A stretch of DNA of 64,000 bases from Rotaria macrura. Lineage: Eukaryota > Rotifera > Eurotatoria > Philodinida > Philodinidae. The notes below the pieces were generated by a model. It was not told where the DNA came from and did not search any database. It worked only from the letters and a program-made list of their open reading frames with translations. Each line of letters begins with the position of its first letter. The first letter of the stretch is position 1. This document shows, piece after piece, positions 1 through 14,300 of this stretch. The stretch lies in assembly GCA_900239685.1 (NCBI GenBank), contig OENT01000222.1, forward strand, positions 94,160 through 158,159. The letters are read 5' to 3'. The position numbers and the translations under genes are program-made.

Positions 1-491
1 TTAGATGAATTTAGACCCATCTACAAAAAGAAAAGAAGAAAACAAAAGTAAGACAATTAAATTTACGCATGAGATATAAAACAAGCTTTAATCATCGCCT
101 GTCATTTGTATACGCTTCATTAAACTGTGAATCATATACAATCTTTCGAAAACAAGCGTATAGCACGTTTACATTTATATTATCAATTGAACAATGTTCC
201 CTGAAATTTGTAGATTTCCAAGTTAAAAACAAACATACCTGCGGATCAGCAATCGAACTCGAAGACTTTCCTCTTTTGTTTCTTTTAAATAAAAGAATAT
301 TAATAATATGACACTTACGTTTCTTCCGTGTCTATTTCATTGGTATTGTCTTTTTTGAATGCATTTACAGAGAAGAAAAGAAAATTCGTATCTTTTTTTA
401 ATCATTACACGAACGCTCTTTCAAGCAACAGTTATTTGACTCTTGATATTTACTGTCATTGAATATAACAGAAAATTAAAAGTAGAAAGCT
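1..491. other. left edge: no firm gene, two candidate exons on the minus strand
   Basis: I see no complete gene here. On the minus strand two short open stretches have splice-like borders. One ends at 319 before GTAAGTG. The other spans about 281 to 239, after TTTAAAAG and before GTATGTTT. Joined, they stay open, with a reading that includes NEIDTEETNKRGKSSSS. No in-frame start ATG is visible, and the GTF3C5 stop lies only about 100 bp upstream. They could be the beginning of a gene leaving the window, alternative 3' sequence of GTF3C5, or chance. Confidence 0.2.
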
Positions 492-3400
492 TTACGTTTC
501 ATCATGAAAGTTCTCTTCGGCATCCTCATCGTCGTCGTTGCAACCATCATTATCATCATCATCATCTTCTTCATTGCTTTCTTCATTTTGTTCATCATCG
601 TCATCGTCATCGTCTTCATCGTCTTCATCTTCTTCTAACTGTTGACTTCCATCGTCATCATCATCATCATCATCATCATCACCATCCTTTGCAGCTGCAT
701 TTTGTTCTAGACAGAAAAAATAGCACAAAACAAAATAACAGACAGAGAACGTAGTTCAACGGTCTGATGAAATCTTATTCTTGGATATGAAAACTATTCA
801 CTAAATTGCAAGTAGACATAATGTTATACCTCTCTCCCGTTGATATTGTCTGTAGAGTTGTTCGTGAGCAGCAGACATCATTTCCCGTGCACGGTTTTGA
901 TAATCCATGCAACACCAACCGTCAGCTTCAGTGCATTCCTGCTCCTATAAAATAACCAGGCACGTTAAGTGAAAATCAATTTCTACATGAAAAAGTCAGA
1001 AATTATCGAAAACAACTTCCGGTAACTTTTTACATATGACTTATTTCAAAGCAAGATTCTAAAAACATATTTTCTAGAAACAAAACAGATTACGTTATAA
1101 AACAAAAAGACAATCGAACTCATTTTAACTAATTCTTATAAATGAATGATTCATTTCACTCTCATAAATAGTGAAATTCTCGCATGTGTGAATAAGATAA
1201 TTATATTCACCGTGGGATTCCAATTCTTTGTAATAGTTACTAATAATAACTTCAACATAATTACTATGGAAGACATGGAATGAAGGGATATTCATATTGA
1301 TTATCTGCTTGATTTGTGATTATTTATTGTAGCATTAGGAAATTTCAGGGCAAACAGGACAAGGTTAACGTAGTCTGGAGAAATCGTTCATCTTCTCTAG
1401 CGAAGTACTATCATGATTTGACTCAAATACTCAAAAGAGAATATATTCAACACCGACATACAATCGATCTTGACATATTCTGTCACTGATCTTCTGAAAT
1501 TCTAAAAATCTAGAGAAAACGAAACCTTTGTATAGCAGCATGAATTTATCATGTGAAGTATCTACTTAACTGACATGTCGAAGAAAAAGAGCAAGTTTCT
1601 TGAAGTAGTAATGATATTGTGTCTTCGTACTAAACTCTCGAGTTCATTTCCTCTTATGAAAGCTGAGATTAAACGAGATGAATGGACATATGTTTGATAG
1701 AATCATTTCATTTTAGAAAATCTTCTAGCGTTTCTCACCAACATGATCAACGGATAGATGATAAATCTTACCGAGACAAGATTGATTCATGTACGATGGT
1801 AAAATTTAAATTTTATCATAACTATTTAGTCAATGTAAAATGAACTTTTACGTTTTCAAACATAAATCTAATATGTGTCGTTCATAGAATATTTTTGTTT
1901 GAATCTTTTCTTTTCTTTTCTATGAATATGAAATCTTTCCTTGACATATACGCACTTTTTTTCTTCCTATTCTCTTATCAAAAAAGTCGACAGGTGTGTT
2001 TATCAAAAATAGAAAGAAAAACACGCCTGTCATGGAACAAACTTTCCGCTAGTTTTTATTTTAACATGAAGGAGAGAAGAAATTTTTTTTCTTTTTTCTA
2101 TTTCTTACTTGGTTATCATTAGAATGAACCATTTGTTGTACTTCATCAAGTTGAATATCAATCAATTGATAATGAATCGATCGTGCTAATGGTAGACTTG
2201 TTCTTTTAAACATGTACATTTCTTCCTGAATATCATATATACATATACGTATATATATCATTATACACAATAATGGTTAATAGTGTAAAATTTACCGCGT
2301 AATTCTTTGTATTTGATGCCGATATTGAAGTTGCTGTTACAGAAATTTGTCCAGGAATTAACCTTAAGACAAACAAAAATAAAAAAAAAAAGAAAGCCCA
2401 AGGCTTGAAAATTTTATTGATAGAAGAATTAATTTAAATAACAGACGATGATCGATGATAAGCTCTTGATGTTCTTGACTTGACAAGATTTTTTTCTGGA
2501 TCGAGAACAGCACGAACACGATAATCAACAATTTGATAGATTTTTGATTTTGTATCTAAACGTGGATCATAGCCGTATCGAAGCCAACAACGATTCCATG
2601 GACCATTACAAAAGAAGTATGCGACATGATGAATAATACGTTTTAGAATAACTTCTGTTATTTTGAGATGATACAATAAACTATTTCGTGTCCATACTGG
2701 ACGCTGTTCAAATAGTCGACGTAAGTGTGTTATGATAGATTGATCAACGTTGGTATACAGATCATTTGAAGATTTAGGACCTAGAATAGATGACATGGTT
2801 TTCTAATTTTTATGGTCCGAATTTGGTCTACCGAAGTACTTGAAAACAATTTTAAACGTTAAAAAATCCTATCTGAAGTAGTTCGTTAGACAAGCAGAAG
2901 CAAATAATCGGACTGATTGAAAATGCATATTTTAGAAGTATTGAGGTAAGAATTAGAAAATTCTTCGATCTTCCAAACATTTACAAAGTAGCTCGATATT
3001 GATAGAATACACATCGTCGCAAGGACACATTATTCATTGAACAGATAACCATCGTAACGTCTCTTCTTCGGTACAGACTGTGACAAATAATTAAATTCAA
3101 AATTTTCCCCTCCTACTCTTTCATCGAAGTCATTCACGTTGTCGAGTTTACAATCACAAAGTTTTGTATTAATAGTATATCATCTTGGTGTTCATAAACA
3201 TACTTCCGCATCATATTCCTTCAATATAAAATAAAAGGATGATGAGGAAATGCGATCCAACATGGATAATATCTAACAATCTTTCCATCATTAATCATAG
3301 CAACTGCATGATGCTTCACATTTCACTTTCATATGCACTTTGATAATAGTTTTCACCCAGTTAATAGCTAAATCAAAGTACGCAGAAAGTACTTATAGGT

Positions 3401-5121
3401 TTTTGCTTTCAAGATATTCTGAGTATTTTCATAAGCAATTTCTTGAAAATTACTCATCATTGTTAATGTTATCTACAGTTTTGAGCAGCTCTTAGCAGCC
3501 TAAAGAAATTGTAAGAATTAACGACGTAATGTGTCACATACATAAAATATTCTACAGTTTCAGATAATTATGGATTCAAATATTCTATCTTCTTTTGTCT
3601 CCTTATGAATGCATTGGCTGATTCATGAACTTCACTAAGCGCTCGTACGCTTTCTCTTGTAATTAATCATCTACACTGTTTATGAGCATTCATAAATGTT
3701 CTTTAATCTTTGTATGAAATTCTGTTATTCATGACGAACAGGCAAAGTTATTACATGGAACTCATGTATATGCATGGATATATTCTATGAGTAACACAGA
3801 AAAATTATTCTTTAAGTTATATTAGTAAATTTGTTTGAACGTATTCATTGTTGAAAGCTGGCTTTCAATGTCGATTTCAGAGCTGACTATGGGATTATTG
3901 ATTTCAAATCTTTTGTTGACTACAGAATATGAAGATTTTCTTCTTTCTTTTTGCCGATGAAATTCAAATTTCTTATTAAAGGATTAACGAATACTTATTG
4001 ATAAGATTGAAAATTTCTACGACTTAAAGCAAATACGACAATACTCGACCATTTTTGTCGTTGTTGACAAATGGTTTTTCGCTTTTTGTTCAAACATGTC
4101 TGACTAATTCAATTAGTTTTTTTAGTTACTTGCGATTCATTTTCATCATACAATACGCATGATGTCGCTGTACCTTGCTTGACAATTATGTTACAAAATA
4201 AATTTTGCTCACATGAAGAGACTACGTTCTTACTCATAGAATCGGAAATAGGCATAAACTGTTGAGAATAGAAAAGTGTTCACACATGAGAGACACATGT
4301 CAGATAGAAAATTTATATGGGCACATCGAATATTATGCAATACAGGGTAATTGCAAAGTAGTTATAGAGAGAAGAGCAGCAAATTGAATGAGTTTTTCAT
4401 GTGTATAATTTTCCATCGATAAGCATCGATCAAAATTAAAATAAGTTCTAAGTAATAATATCTCGTATCATTGACATTTACCTGTTGGTACTGTTGTCGC
4501 ATCGAATCCTATATGATGTGCTGCCGATGAACGAACATTTCTTTTGGTTAATTTATTACTATTGACAGCTTGTTTTGTACGTGTAATTGACGTTGTTGTT
4601 CGTTTTGGTCTTGCTTTAGGTTCAGGCCGAAAGGCATAATCTGTTGGATCAAAAAATCTTGAAAAAATAGCCGGAATGCACATTAACGGGCATGGTCGTT
4701 CTAAATTTTCTTTATCTAAACATTGTCGATTTAAAGCAAGACGATTTAAAAATGATTCGTATTGATTGTGCTTTTTTTTCATCGGTAAGTATTGAAAATC
4801 AGCCAATGATTCAAATGAATACGATGTATCGAGAATGCCAATAACATGAATTGATTTGACGACCTTCGTATGTTTATTTCGACGTACACGAATAAGAAGT
4901 CCAGTCGATTTACGACGGTCAGCACGAAGTGGACGTTCATAGATATTTGATGGTGTAAATGAACATGTTAATTGTGATGTTGTCGAATGTGTAAATACAT
5001 CGACGAGACGTTGTCGTCCACCAAGTGTTTCAATAGCTCGATCAGTATTCACAACATTACAGGGATGTTGAACTGTATAAATCAACTGAAGAGATTCAAT
5101 TGGAATCGCAGATGTTGACAT
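492..5121 (-). CDS. GTF3C5: general transcription factor 3C polypeptide 5 (TFIIIC 63 kDa subunit)
   Basis: This is a subunit of TFIIIC, which binds the internal promoters of tRNA and other Pol III genes in the nucleus. Six exons are predicted: 5121-4482, 2780-2447, 2362-2296, 2225-2109, 944-830 and 706-492. Their phases close to a 495-residue protein, against about 519 in human. Exon 1 has the Tau95-type N-terminal region (ETLGGRQRLVDVF, then a DFQYLPM block). Exon 2 has the strongest signature, LFEQRPVWTR at about 236-245 and GPWNRCWLRYGYDP at about 273-286. Exons 4-5 match the family's 'PLAR...QLIDI..DE.Q' and 'DGWC' blocks. The last exon encodes an acidic tail with long Asp runs, as in vertebrate orthologues. 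The end of exon 2 uses a weak donor (GTCTGT) and is the least certain border. Introns 1 (1.7 kb) and 4 (1.16 kb) are unusually long for this window. Confidence 0.92.
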
Positions 5122-5850
5122 AGTCTATCTAGAAAAGAAACGAGTTTTATTACATAGATAAACTATTTGTAATTCAATCAATCAAATACAAAAACAAAGC
5201 ATGTGTACAGAAAAAAAACACATATGAAACATGATGTTTAACATTCAGATTTTCTGGAATGTGATTGGAATGACAAATCGACAGAATACACATGTTATTT
5301 GACATTGCAAAAAAAACTAAGGAAAATATAAAAACAAAAGTATTTAGTTTTCTTCAATAACAAACTGAATTGCTAAAGATAAATATCGATATCATTAGCA
5401 ATTCAAATACTCTACATAAAGAAAAAATCAGATGTCTAATAGGATCTGTTAATTGTTTTATATTATACAAAACTGCGAAGAGAAAAAGAAAAACCCATTG
5501 AACTGTTGAATCATTTCATGCAATGATAACTAATAAAAGAATTTAAATAGAGCAGATCTAATAATACACAATCAGTTCATAATAAAGGATTCATTCATGG
5601 GAAGTCTTCTATTGTCACAAAGGTAGTATTTCTGCAATGAGGAGCTCACAAGAATCTCTATTATGACTATTAATACATTTTCTCCAAATGAAAAGTAGAA
5701 AAACGATCACTTGCACTCAAAACTCTTGAATTTCTTTTCAAAAATTTTCTACAGATTTTATATTTTTCTACTTATTCTTCAATAGAATATTCTTCATTTT
5801 AAAACAGTAAAATGACTTCTCATAACCACTTACTATTGAGAATATAGATT
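5122..5850. other. intergenic, nothing recognised
   Basis: This AT-rich spacer lies between the GTF3C5 start and the FkbM-gene stop, both on the minus strand. It must hold the GTF3C5 promoter and the 3' end of the FkbM transcript. I see no coding exon or repeat. Confidence 0.5.
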
Positions 5851-7062
5851 CTAATCTGCAAATCCAACAAGTTTCTCTAGTCCTGGACATCGGCAGACAT
5901 CACATCTTCTAAACACTACATCCCATGGCCATGATTCCCAATTATCGTAGAGCAAATGATTTATGTCATTGACTTCATATGGTTCATAATTTTTTTTCTT
6001 CAAAAATGTTAACATATCTTCAATTTTTCTAAACATATTATGATAATATTTTATTTTAATTAATATTCCAAATTCCATGTAGATAGCTGGAATTTCAGTA
6101 CGATTAAATAATAATGATGCATTTCCAAATGCTAGTGCTTCGAAACCTTCGATATCAATTTTTAAAATAGCTCGTTTGAAAAATATCGGAAAGATTGAAA
6201 CTAAATCATCAAGTGTGATTGTATCAACTTCTGCAAGTACTCGTGGTGGAATGCCACCGTGTTCATCAATAATATTTTCGACTTTCTTTTCTGATGGTGC
6301 TAATTCGTCGAGATACGACAAGTAAGAAGCACCTAGATTTTTGTCAACAATATTCAATGATAAACGTTCATGTTTGATTCCAATAGCATTAGCAACAAGT
6401 GTTACATGATGTTGAACATCATTCAATTGAATGGATTTATGTAAACGAATAAGAGAATCATACAGAGGTTCAACAGCAATAACGTGGCGATCATATTGAG
6501 TGGCTAATAGAGTATATAATCCTAGATTAGCACCGATATCAATAACATCTAAATAAAAATGATGACGAATAAAAACAACTCTCATAGAGATTTTCTTCAT
6601 ACGTGTATTTGGTAATGCTCTTAATAGACGAAGAAAACTTTTGACAACGACTGGTTCCCATTTTCCATGATCATTTAATTGTCCACTGACATGTTCATCA
6701 TGTTGTGGATCATAAATACATATACGAACATCGTGAATATCAGCTTCATTATATTTTGTTTTTGGACATTGAAAATCCCATTCATTATCTTGTGTTACAT
6801 CATAGAGAGTTATTATTCCACCATTAGATGTTTCGTGTTGATACAATTGAGATTGACGAACATTTATTGTACGATTTCCTTCAATTGATAAAAGATGAAA
6901 TTCTCCGAAAACAAGACGAGGAAATAGGCGATTCTTATATGATACCAATAAATAAACCAGAAAGAAAATACATATAACAATACAATAACGTTTCATTAAT
7001 TTCATAATTTCATCAATAAGTAAAGAAGATAAACGAAGATGACGATTGTGTTCAAGACGCAT
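5851..7062 (-). CDS. FkbM-family methyltransferase with an N-terminal membrane anchor
   Basis: A single-exon 403-residue protein. A hydrophobic stretch at about 25-42 (RYCIVICIFFLVYLLVSY), preceded by basic residues, predicts a type II signal anchor, so the catalytic part would face the Golgi or ER lumen. The SAM-binding motif I is DIGANLGLY at 175-183, with an acidic post-motif (AVEP) near 196-199. The FkbM-typical 'LKIDIEGFE' block is at about 300-308, followed by a strand ending 'IYMEFG'. FkbM (Methyltransf_21) enzymes O-methylate sugars or small molecules; the substrate here cannot be read from sequence. The first ATG, at 7062, was taken; an in-frame Met at residue 20 is also possible. 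No intron is visible although most neighbours have several. The family is common in bacteria and patchy in animals, so horizontal origin is a reasonable suspicion, not shown. Confidence 0.85.
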   Translation of the reverse strand: MRLEHNRHLRLSSLLIDEIMKLMKRYCIVICIFFLVYLLVSYKNRLFPRLVFGEFHLLSIEGNRTINVRQSQLYQHETSNGGIITLYDVTQDNEWDFQCPKTKYNEADIHDVRICIYDPQHDEHVSGQLNDHGKWEPVVVKSFLRLLRALPNTRMKKISMRVVFIRHHFYLDVIDIGANLGLYTLLATQYDRHVIAVEPLYDSLIRLHKSIQLNDVQHHVTLVANAIGIKHERLSLNIVDKNLGASYLSYLDELAPSEKKVENIIDEHGGIPPRVLAEVDTITLDDLVSIFPIFFKRAILKIDIEGFEALAFGNASLLFNRTEIPAIYMEFGILIKIKYYHNMFRKIEDMLTFLKKKNYEPYEVNDINHLLYDNWESWPWDVVFRRCDVCRCPGLEKLVGFAD

Positions 7063-8658
7063 TGAATAATTTCATATAGAACTCGTTACAATCATCTGTT
7101 ACTTATATTTAACCAAATGACTCATTTCCTATTCTGGTTGTCATCATTGGCGTCTGTATCCATCGCAATAATTTCTTATAAATATATATGTATGCATATG
7201 TTCTTTCATTCACTCAATTATTATTCATCAAATCTCAATGCGATTCATCGAACAAACAACAAATCAAATCAATCTTCAACTTAGACAGATGTCTCTACTT
7301 CAGTAATATTCATTCACTATCAATATAGCAATCGATCGAACTCGCATTTGGCACATCAAAATCGTCGACGTTTACTCGAGTTGATGTGTAATAATGAGAC
7401 AAAGAAAAGTATAAAAAAAAACGTTTTCTATTGACATTAGATTTACATAAAATAGAAATAGAGAAAGTTTCCAAATGCTATCTTCTTGTATGCTTGAAAG
7501 AATACTCTTGAGAATAAGAAAAGTCTTGAATGAGATTAAGAAGAAGCAATCTATCGTATAATTCTTGTCTAAAAATGAGCATTACTATTAGAATTACGTA
7601 TGATAATAAGTTCTTTCGTGGAATGAACGGTATTGCATTGATTCACCCCAATCATTCTATTCAACATCGGGATACATTACCGAAACGAGCAAGTTTATCA
7701 TCACAATCATACATGAACAGAGTTGGTTGAAGACCTAGAAAAGATTAGCAGAAAGTTAACTATTCTGATAGGATATTTGACATGAGTTAGATAATTGAGT
7801 GAACATTCACCCTCTTCCTAGGATATCGCTACGATAGAAAATGTTTTCATTCTTCAAAGTAAAGATTGAGAATGTTGTCATTCTTCAAAGTCAAGATTGA
7901 GAATGTTGTCATGTGCAAGGATCTGTCTGCATTTACAAATTAAGCGTGACACAATCTGTCGGTACCCTCGAAACATAGACCAAGTTAATTGTTCTCGCAA
8001 TGACCTTGACTTTTCATTATTTCGTGTATGTTCTATGACGGAAAACCAAATGTTCTAGCCGAAAAATCAGTCTCTCTCTAAAAATGCTATGTAACTGTAA
8101 AATATGATTGAAATAAAAGATGTTTGCGAAATCGAAAGAAATTTATCGAAAATATTGTTAGTTCACAATCATAATATTAGCTTCAATCATTTGAAAATGT
8201 GTTTAAATTGTCCATATATAAACAACATTAGATTGTGTCGTAAACATTTTGCTTTTGATCATATTTTTCGTTGTCTTATCTTGTATTGAATACTATAGGT
8301 ATTCTTATCGATCGATTCATCATGTCAAATGTCAAATCCATCAATAAATATTAGACAGGAAAAAAAAATAAAATAGAAATGACATTTTTCTTATTTTTTT
8401 CGATTATCCAATGTCAAAATGTATATTTAGTAACGAGCAAAGTCCTAGTTCTTCGGATAGAATATTCAATTAAAGAAAATTTTCTTTTTCGAAATATTTT
8501 TATACTTCTGAACGTATCTTATTATAAATATAAAGAAGAGAGAAAAAACACACCAATACAAAAAAAAAGACATTAGCAAAAAAGAAAAAAAATTGCTCAT
8601 TACATATCGTACAAATATAACGGAATGATTTTAAAGACTCGATAATCTTGACACTGTA
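7063..8658. other. intergenic, no gene recognised
   Basis: This spacer separates the FkbM gene from the 3' end of the PHLDB gene. Open frames of about 60 codons here (8104-8289 and 8379-8576, plus strand) are AT-rich, lack splice or family support and look like chance. A short tandem duplication is listed separately. Confidence 0.5.
7846..7909. repeat. 32 bp tandem duplication
   Basis: Two adjacent copies of a unit reading TCATTCTTCAAAGT then AAGATTGAGAATGTTG (7846-7877 and 7878-7909), differing at very few positions. No coding context. Confidence 0.8.
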
Positions 8659-11358
8659 TTAAGTTTCTCCTGCAAAAGTATTTCCTTCAGCACCTGTGAT
8701 AATAACATCAACCCACATGCGCATTGATTCAACTGTTGGAGCGACTAAATAAAAAGGTCTTTCAATTGTTTTAACTATGAATGTCGCTTCACGTGGTTCA
8801 GGTGATCTTAATGATATTGATTGTAAATGATCAACATAAACTTCAACAATCGACTGAAAATAAATACAACCACGCAATTTCGTCTCGGTTTTGTCTTGGT
8901 AGTAAAACAATGAACGACGTTTACGATCGAAGACAAACCAACGACGGTTCCATGTTTTAAATTTCATTCCGCCCATTTTAAGAAGAAAACCACGGCACGA
9001 TGTCGATGTTATATGAATATGTGAAGAATCTAATAGATGACCAGCACCTTCAATATGCGCGCGAAGATCGAAATCCAATGAACGAATGGGTAAATAACGT
9101 GTTAATGGACGTTCCTATATATTTTGAATATGGAATAAAAAGAAAGACATCGATGTATTTACATCTTTTTCACAAGTCCAAACATGACGAAAACAAAATG
9201 TTAGAAAATATACCTGTGTTCGATTTTTTTCACGTAATTTAACTTGACATTGAATAAGATATTCACGATTTTGCATTTCATTTGTAAATTGTTCTTCTAA
9301 TTCAACACGTTTTACATGCTCGTCATGAGAATGCACAAGTTCGTTATAACGATCACGTAACTAAATTAGTTAATTTTAATTCAAAACAGGAAATAGACAA
9401 GATAAATAAAAGAGTATCTTCCTATGATTAAAACTTTATACACAACTGTTGTGTGCCTATCTAGATCCGAAACAGAAGTCGAAAGAGATATGAAATTTCA
9501 TCTATAGAATTTCCATAAATTCTAGTATAAGACTTCGTTTTGACAAAGTCTTCGATTATAGAGTAGCACTTCAAAAATAGAAGCATAAAATTCAATAATT
9601 CATTAAAAGACAACTAAGGACAAACTTGAATTCAGAATTTTATTAAAGTAGGAACATCTCGAAAAATTCAATGCTCAAGTTTTACGTTGTACAATCTCAT
9701 AGTCTATGGTACGATAGAATCAAACTGAGGTAGAAACGACAGCTTGTTCTCTGTAGAGACACTGTCTGTATTCTATTCATTGTAAAAATCAAGAGGATAA
9801 TCTTCCTCGGACGAACATATTATTTGTCTGAATTTTTAAACATAAATTTATGAAAGAGAAAATCTGAACAACACATCAGACATCTTAAATCTGACGCTAG
9901 TACACCATACAACAGTACGACGAAACGTCATCTTGATTCTCGAGAAGAAAGTTGACTCATTGGATTCTGCATTAGATGAAATTGTAAATAGAACTCAAAT
10001 TTTGAACGAAATCATAAATTTTACATTTATCTTCTCGAATATTTTCTATTACACATAAGTTAAAGTATTTTAGTATTTGGCAATGATTGTTTTCTAAAAT
10101 TTGCTTACTTGTTCTTCGAGAACTGTCATTTTTTCAAGTTTAGCGACAGTAATCATGTCTTTAATTTCATTCAATTTGTCTTGATCTTTATCTCTAAAAT
10201 TTGTTCTAATATAGAAATAGGAAATGTTTTCTATATTATAAATTTCAATAAAACTATACTTCGGTGACGAAATTTGATTTGAATTATTTTTTGTAATGTA
10301 GAGAGATGATGGATTAGAATGATAAATAGTTGTATTATTATTTACCCAAGTACCTGACAAGATTGAATTAATTTGTTTTTAATCTAATTTGACTAGAAAG
10401 ATAATTCTTACTATTCATATATTGATGCTGCTGCTGCTGCTGCTGTTGATGATGATGATGATGACCATTTCCATTTATATTTTCATATTTCGATGTCATT
10501 TTATTAATTTTTTGTTCTAATTCATGGGCTTCGTTTTTTTTCTGTTTGAATAATAATTTAAGTTTTTGCTTTTCTTTTTCAAGTTTTTCTTTTTCAATAA
10601 TAACTTGATTTAATATAACATTTTGTTGACGATCAAGATCATGTAGGGTATTCTATAAAAGAGCAAACAAACGAATCAATAAGTTGCGGTGACAAAGGAA
10701 AAAGTATGGGAGAAAACAAGAACAATATTTTGACTTTTACTTGTCGAATAGTTGCATTTTGTTCCATAAGAATTTGTTCATTTTGAAAATGCTCTTCAGC
10801 TTGTTCAAGTTCGGCTTCACATCGTGTTTCTAATTCCATTAATTGAAATTCAAGATCTTCATGTTTTTTACGCATTTCAGCAATCCTTTCTTTCTTTCTG
10901 GACAACATAATCATCGATTAAGTAGAACATAAAAGAAAGATTACTCACTTGAGAATTTTATCATCCGACGGTCGACATTGTTCTTCGAGCTCACGTAATT
11001 CATGTTCAAGTTTACGAAGTGTTTGTTGAGTATAATCGATTTCATTTCGAATCTAGAATAGTCATTCATACAAGGGTAAGTTACATTTTCGTTTAGACAA
11101 GTTTATTTCCTAATTTACAGAATGTTTTTCTGCCATAATTCGTTCCGTTAATAATTGTAGATCATTGTATAAATGACGAATCTTTTTTTTGTCACTTTCA
11201 CTTGCATTTAAAATTTGTTTGAATACCAATGCGTGTTCACTTTCTACCAATGCACGTTCGATTTCAAGCTAGAGAGAAAAAAATGCGACAGGTGAATATA
11301 CATCATAAAAGACAATTTTCATATTTGCCTCTTGAAAAGAAAAAAAAAGGAAGACTGA

Positions 11359-11396
<38 letters not shown>

Positions 11397-14300
11397 AAGA
11401 AGTCATAGACATATTTTTTTTTCGTTCACATCTGGTAACAAGATGTTCATTCTCAAATCAACACGCGATCAATAAATAAGACGAGATCGTAGAGAATGGA
11501 GAAATATCGCAAACCTGTGTATGTCTATCGATCTTGAAAGACAATGATCACTCACTAGTAATTACCTTATTTTGCGTTTGATGGTGAGAAAGATACCAAC
11601 TGTGCAATTAACTGTTTGGATGAATGTTGTTGTTTTTTTTCTCGTCTTAGAACTATTTCAAATTTTTCCGGCTCATTTCATAGAGTTCTAACAATTTTAA
11701 GAAGGAAATAAATTTACAACTAGATGATTACAAAAAGATTAGGACGTACTAGGATACAACATCATGCGAACTAATTGTCGTTTGTGTTATGATTGTAATC
11801 AAACCGATGTGACTTAAGTCTGATTGAAAGAAAAGGAATTATCACTAAATTTAGATGTCAACGAAAGTTTTAGTTAATAAAAACGTTGAACGCTACTGAA
11901 AGATGGATGAGATTATATTTACTTGAATCTGAAAGCTTTCATGATCGATTGTTTGTATCTATTCCTTTTTACTAATGCACGTCTAGGGATAGTAGCTACA
12001 TTGGACCATCGAAAAGAAAAAGATGGATAATAACAGTCGTCGACATGATTGCTCATATCACCATAGAATGTAACAACAATATAAAGCAGACAGACAGGAG
12101 CACCGCTGATCATTATTTTTTTTTCTCTCTTAACCTAGTATGCATTAATGTTCAACCTATCAATAATACTCATATACATATGCACGCAACTACGTAATCA
12201 TTTTTCTTCCTCATTCGTTCTTCGGCTAGTGCTGAAACAACTTGTCGTCATCATCCGATGAGTGTTTCGAGTAGATGAACCGTAGACAAAAAGTAGAAAA
12301 GAAAAAATCAAAGTGAGAAACAGATGTTCACAACAATTGGAAAGAAAATGTGAATGAAAGTCACGAATCATCATTTCTACGTTGTGCATGTGAATACATA
12401 AGATTGTTATTTCTCTTCCAAGGCAAATATAGATATGTAATACGTGGAGAGTAATTTTGCCGAAGGAAATAATTAGGAAAAAAAGAAGAAATACAAGTAA
12501 AAGATCAGTGTTTTGAGTAGGAAAGGAAATGTATTGACAAGTTATTTAGATGATCTTACCTCTCGCATCGCTTCACTGAGACGGCTTTCAATATCGACAA
12601 TGTTTTTCTTGATAATAGCCAAATCCGTCAATGTTTTTTGATAGTTACTTTCGTATTGTTTTAATTTGCCACCGTTCGTACTATCAGTAGGGATAGCATC
12701 GCCATCATTCTAAATAGCAATCATCCACTTCATCGGTCATCGCACAAACATGTGAGTAGGAAAGAGAGAGAGAGAGAGAAAACTAGAGGACAAACGGTCA
12801 ATGTATGTACGTGTGAATAGAGTAATCAAGGGCAACTTTTATTTCTCATTTTCTATTCTTTTCTGTCTTATCGGACATCACATCTGCAATGTCCAATGGA
12901 CAAGCGAACCAGTTCAATTAGGGAATCTAATATTGATGGTGAGAGAGTATAACGTGCTTCTGTCTCGGAAAGGAGAACATTGTCGAAGAGAAAAGATCAA
13001 AATATACATGTATGACTTCCTATTATTTTTCTGGTACATGTTGGGATTCAATTAACAAACGAAACGAAAAAATGTAATGAAATATATACATCATCAGGCT
13101 TACATCTTCAATACTTGAATTTGATGTCGGTCGAGTGCCGATTGTATCGATGACTATGCCTGAATCTGACGTAGGAACTTTATTATGATGAGATGATGAT
13201 GATGATGATGTTGAATGTTTTTGATACCATGCTTGATCAATTTGATTTGTTTGTAAATCGATAGGATAGAGAATTTTTGATGTTTGTGAATTTGATTTTT
13301 CAGCTATGGTTTTAAGACTGCTTGCTTTACGTTGTTGAGATATGCTTTGTTGCTGTTGTTGTTGTTGTTGCTGTTGTTGGAGAATATAATCTGATCGGGA
13401 CATGAATTTTTCGCCTGATGGTGAATTCGATTGAGATGACGATGATGATGATGATGATGATGAGAAACCCGTTGGAGAGGATAATGTTGATAGTTTTTCT
13501 TCACTTTTCTGTTTAGCTTGATGGCGATATTGATTGAATGTAAGTGGTGGTTGTGTTCGTCGATGATTTGAACCGCTACTCGAACAATGAGATAATAGTA
13601 AACCATTAGTAAGAATACGACGAGTCAATGATGGTCGACGTTGATTATCTTGCGATGATTTATTTTTAGCTCCAGAATGTTCACCAATCACTGATGTACA
13701 ACATGATATTCGATGGATCGATGAACAGTCTGTCAGTGAATGATGAACGCTGGGTACTTCTTCATAATGTACTGAAATGAGGAATATAACACGTTAGTTG
13801 CTTCACATATAATTCTAATAGTAATCGAAATCTCTAATAAGAATGTTTTACTTTTCTTGCTGAATTTATGTTTTAGAATATTTCCTAACTACCGAACATA
13901 CCTATTTGTTAATAACTAATATGTCATGGTAAAAATCGAGAACTATAAGATTTCACGATATTGCGATAAAGGACAAGTCAAGAATCATTTTCGTTTCTCT
14001 CTATGATAAGGTAAATATGTTTAATAATTGGAAATTCTTGTCTACGTCAGGTAGAAAGTATATATTTCCAAGGTAACCTGCATATTATTTGAAAACATAA
14101 TCTGATTTCTAATGTTTACGAATTTTTAGAATACGAACTGATGTCATTTGAAGTGATCTAATTTGATGTGTTTTGACGAGTACACTCAATTTGTTAATCT
14201 CTTCAGTCGAGTAGAAGACGATTATTTTTTAAATGGATAGTCTAAAGATTTTTTACTTATTTTGAAAAATAAAAATCTTATGAAATTTATTGTGATCGAT

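Noticed and set aside
443-754. His-rich plus-strand frame
   Set aside because: It is the complement of the Asp-rich GTF3C5 tail: GAT/GAC runs read backwards as ATC/CAT. No independent support.
13304-13606. Second minus-strand frame with His/Asn runs
   Set aside because: Shifted-frame reading of the CAG and TCA repeats in PHLDB exon 4; the other frame continues through both splice sites in phase.
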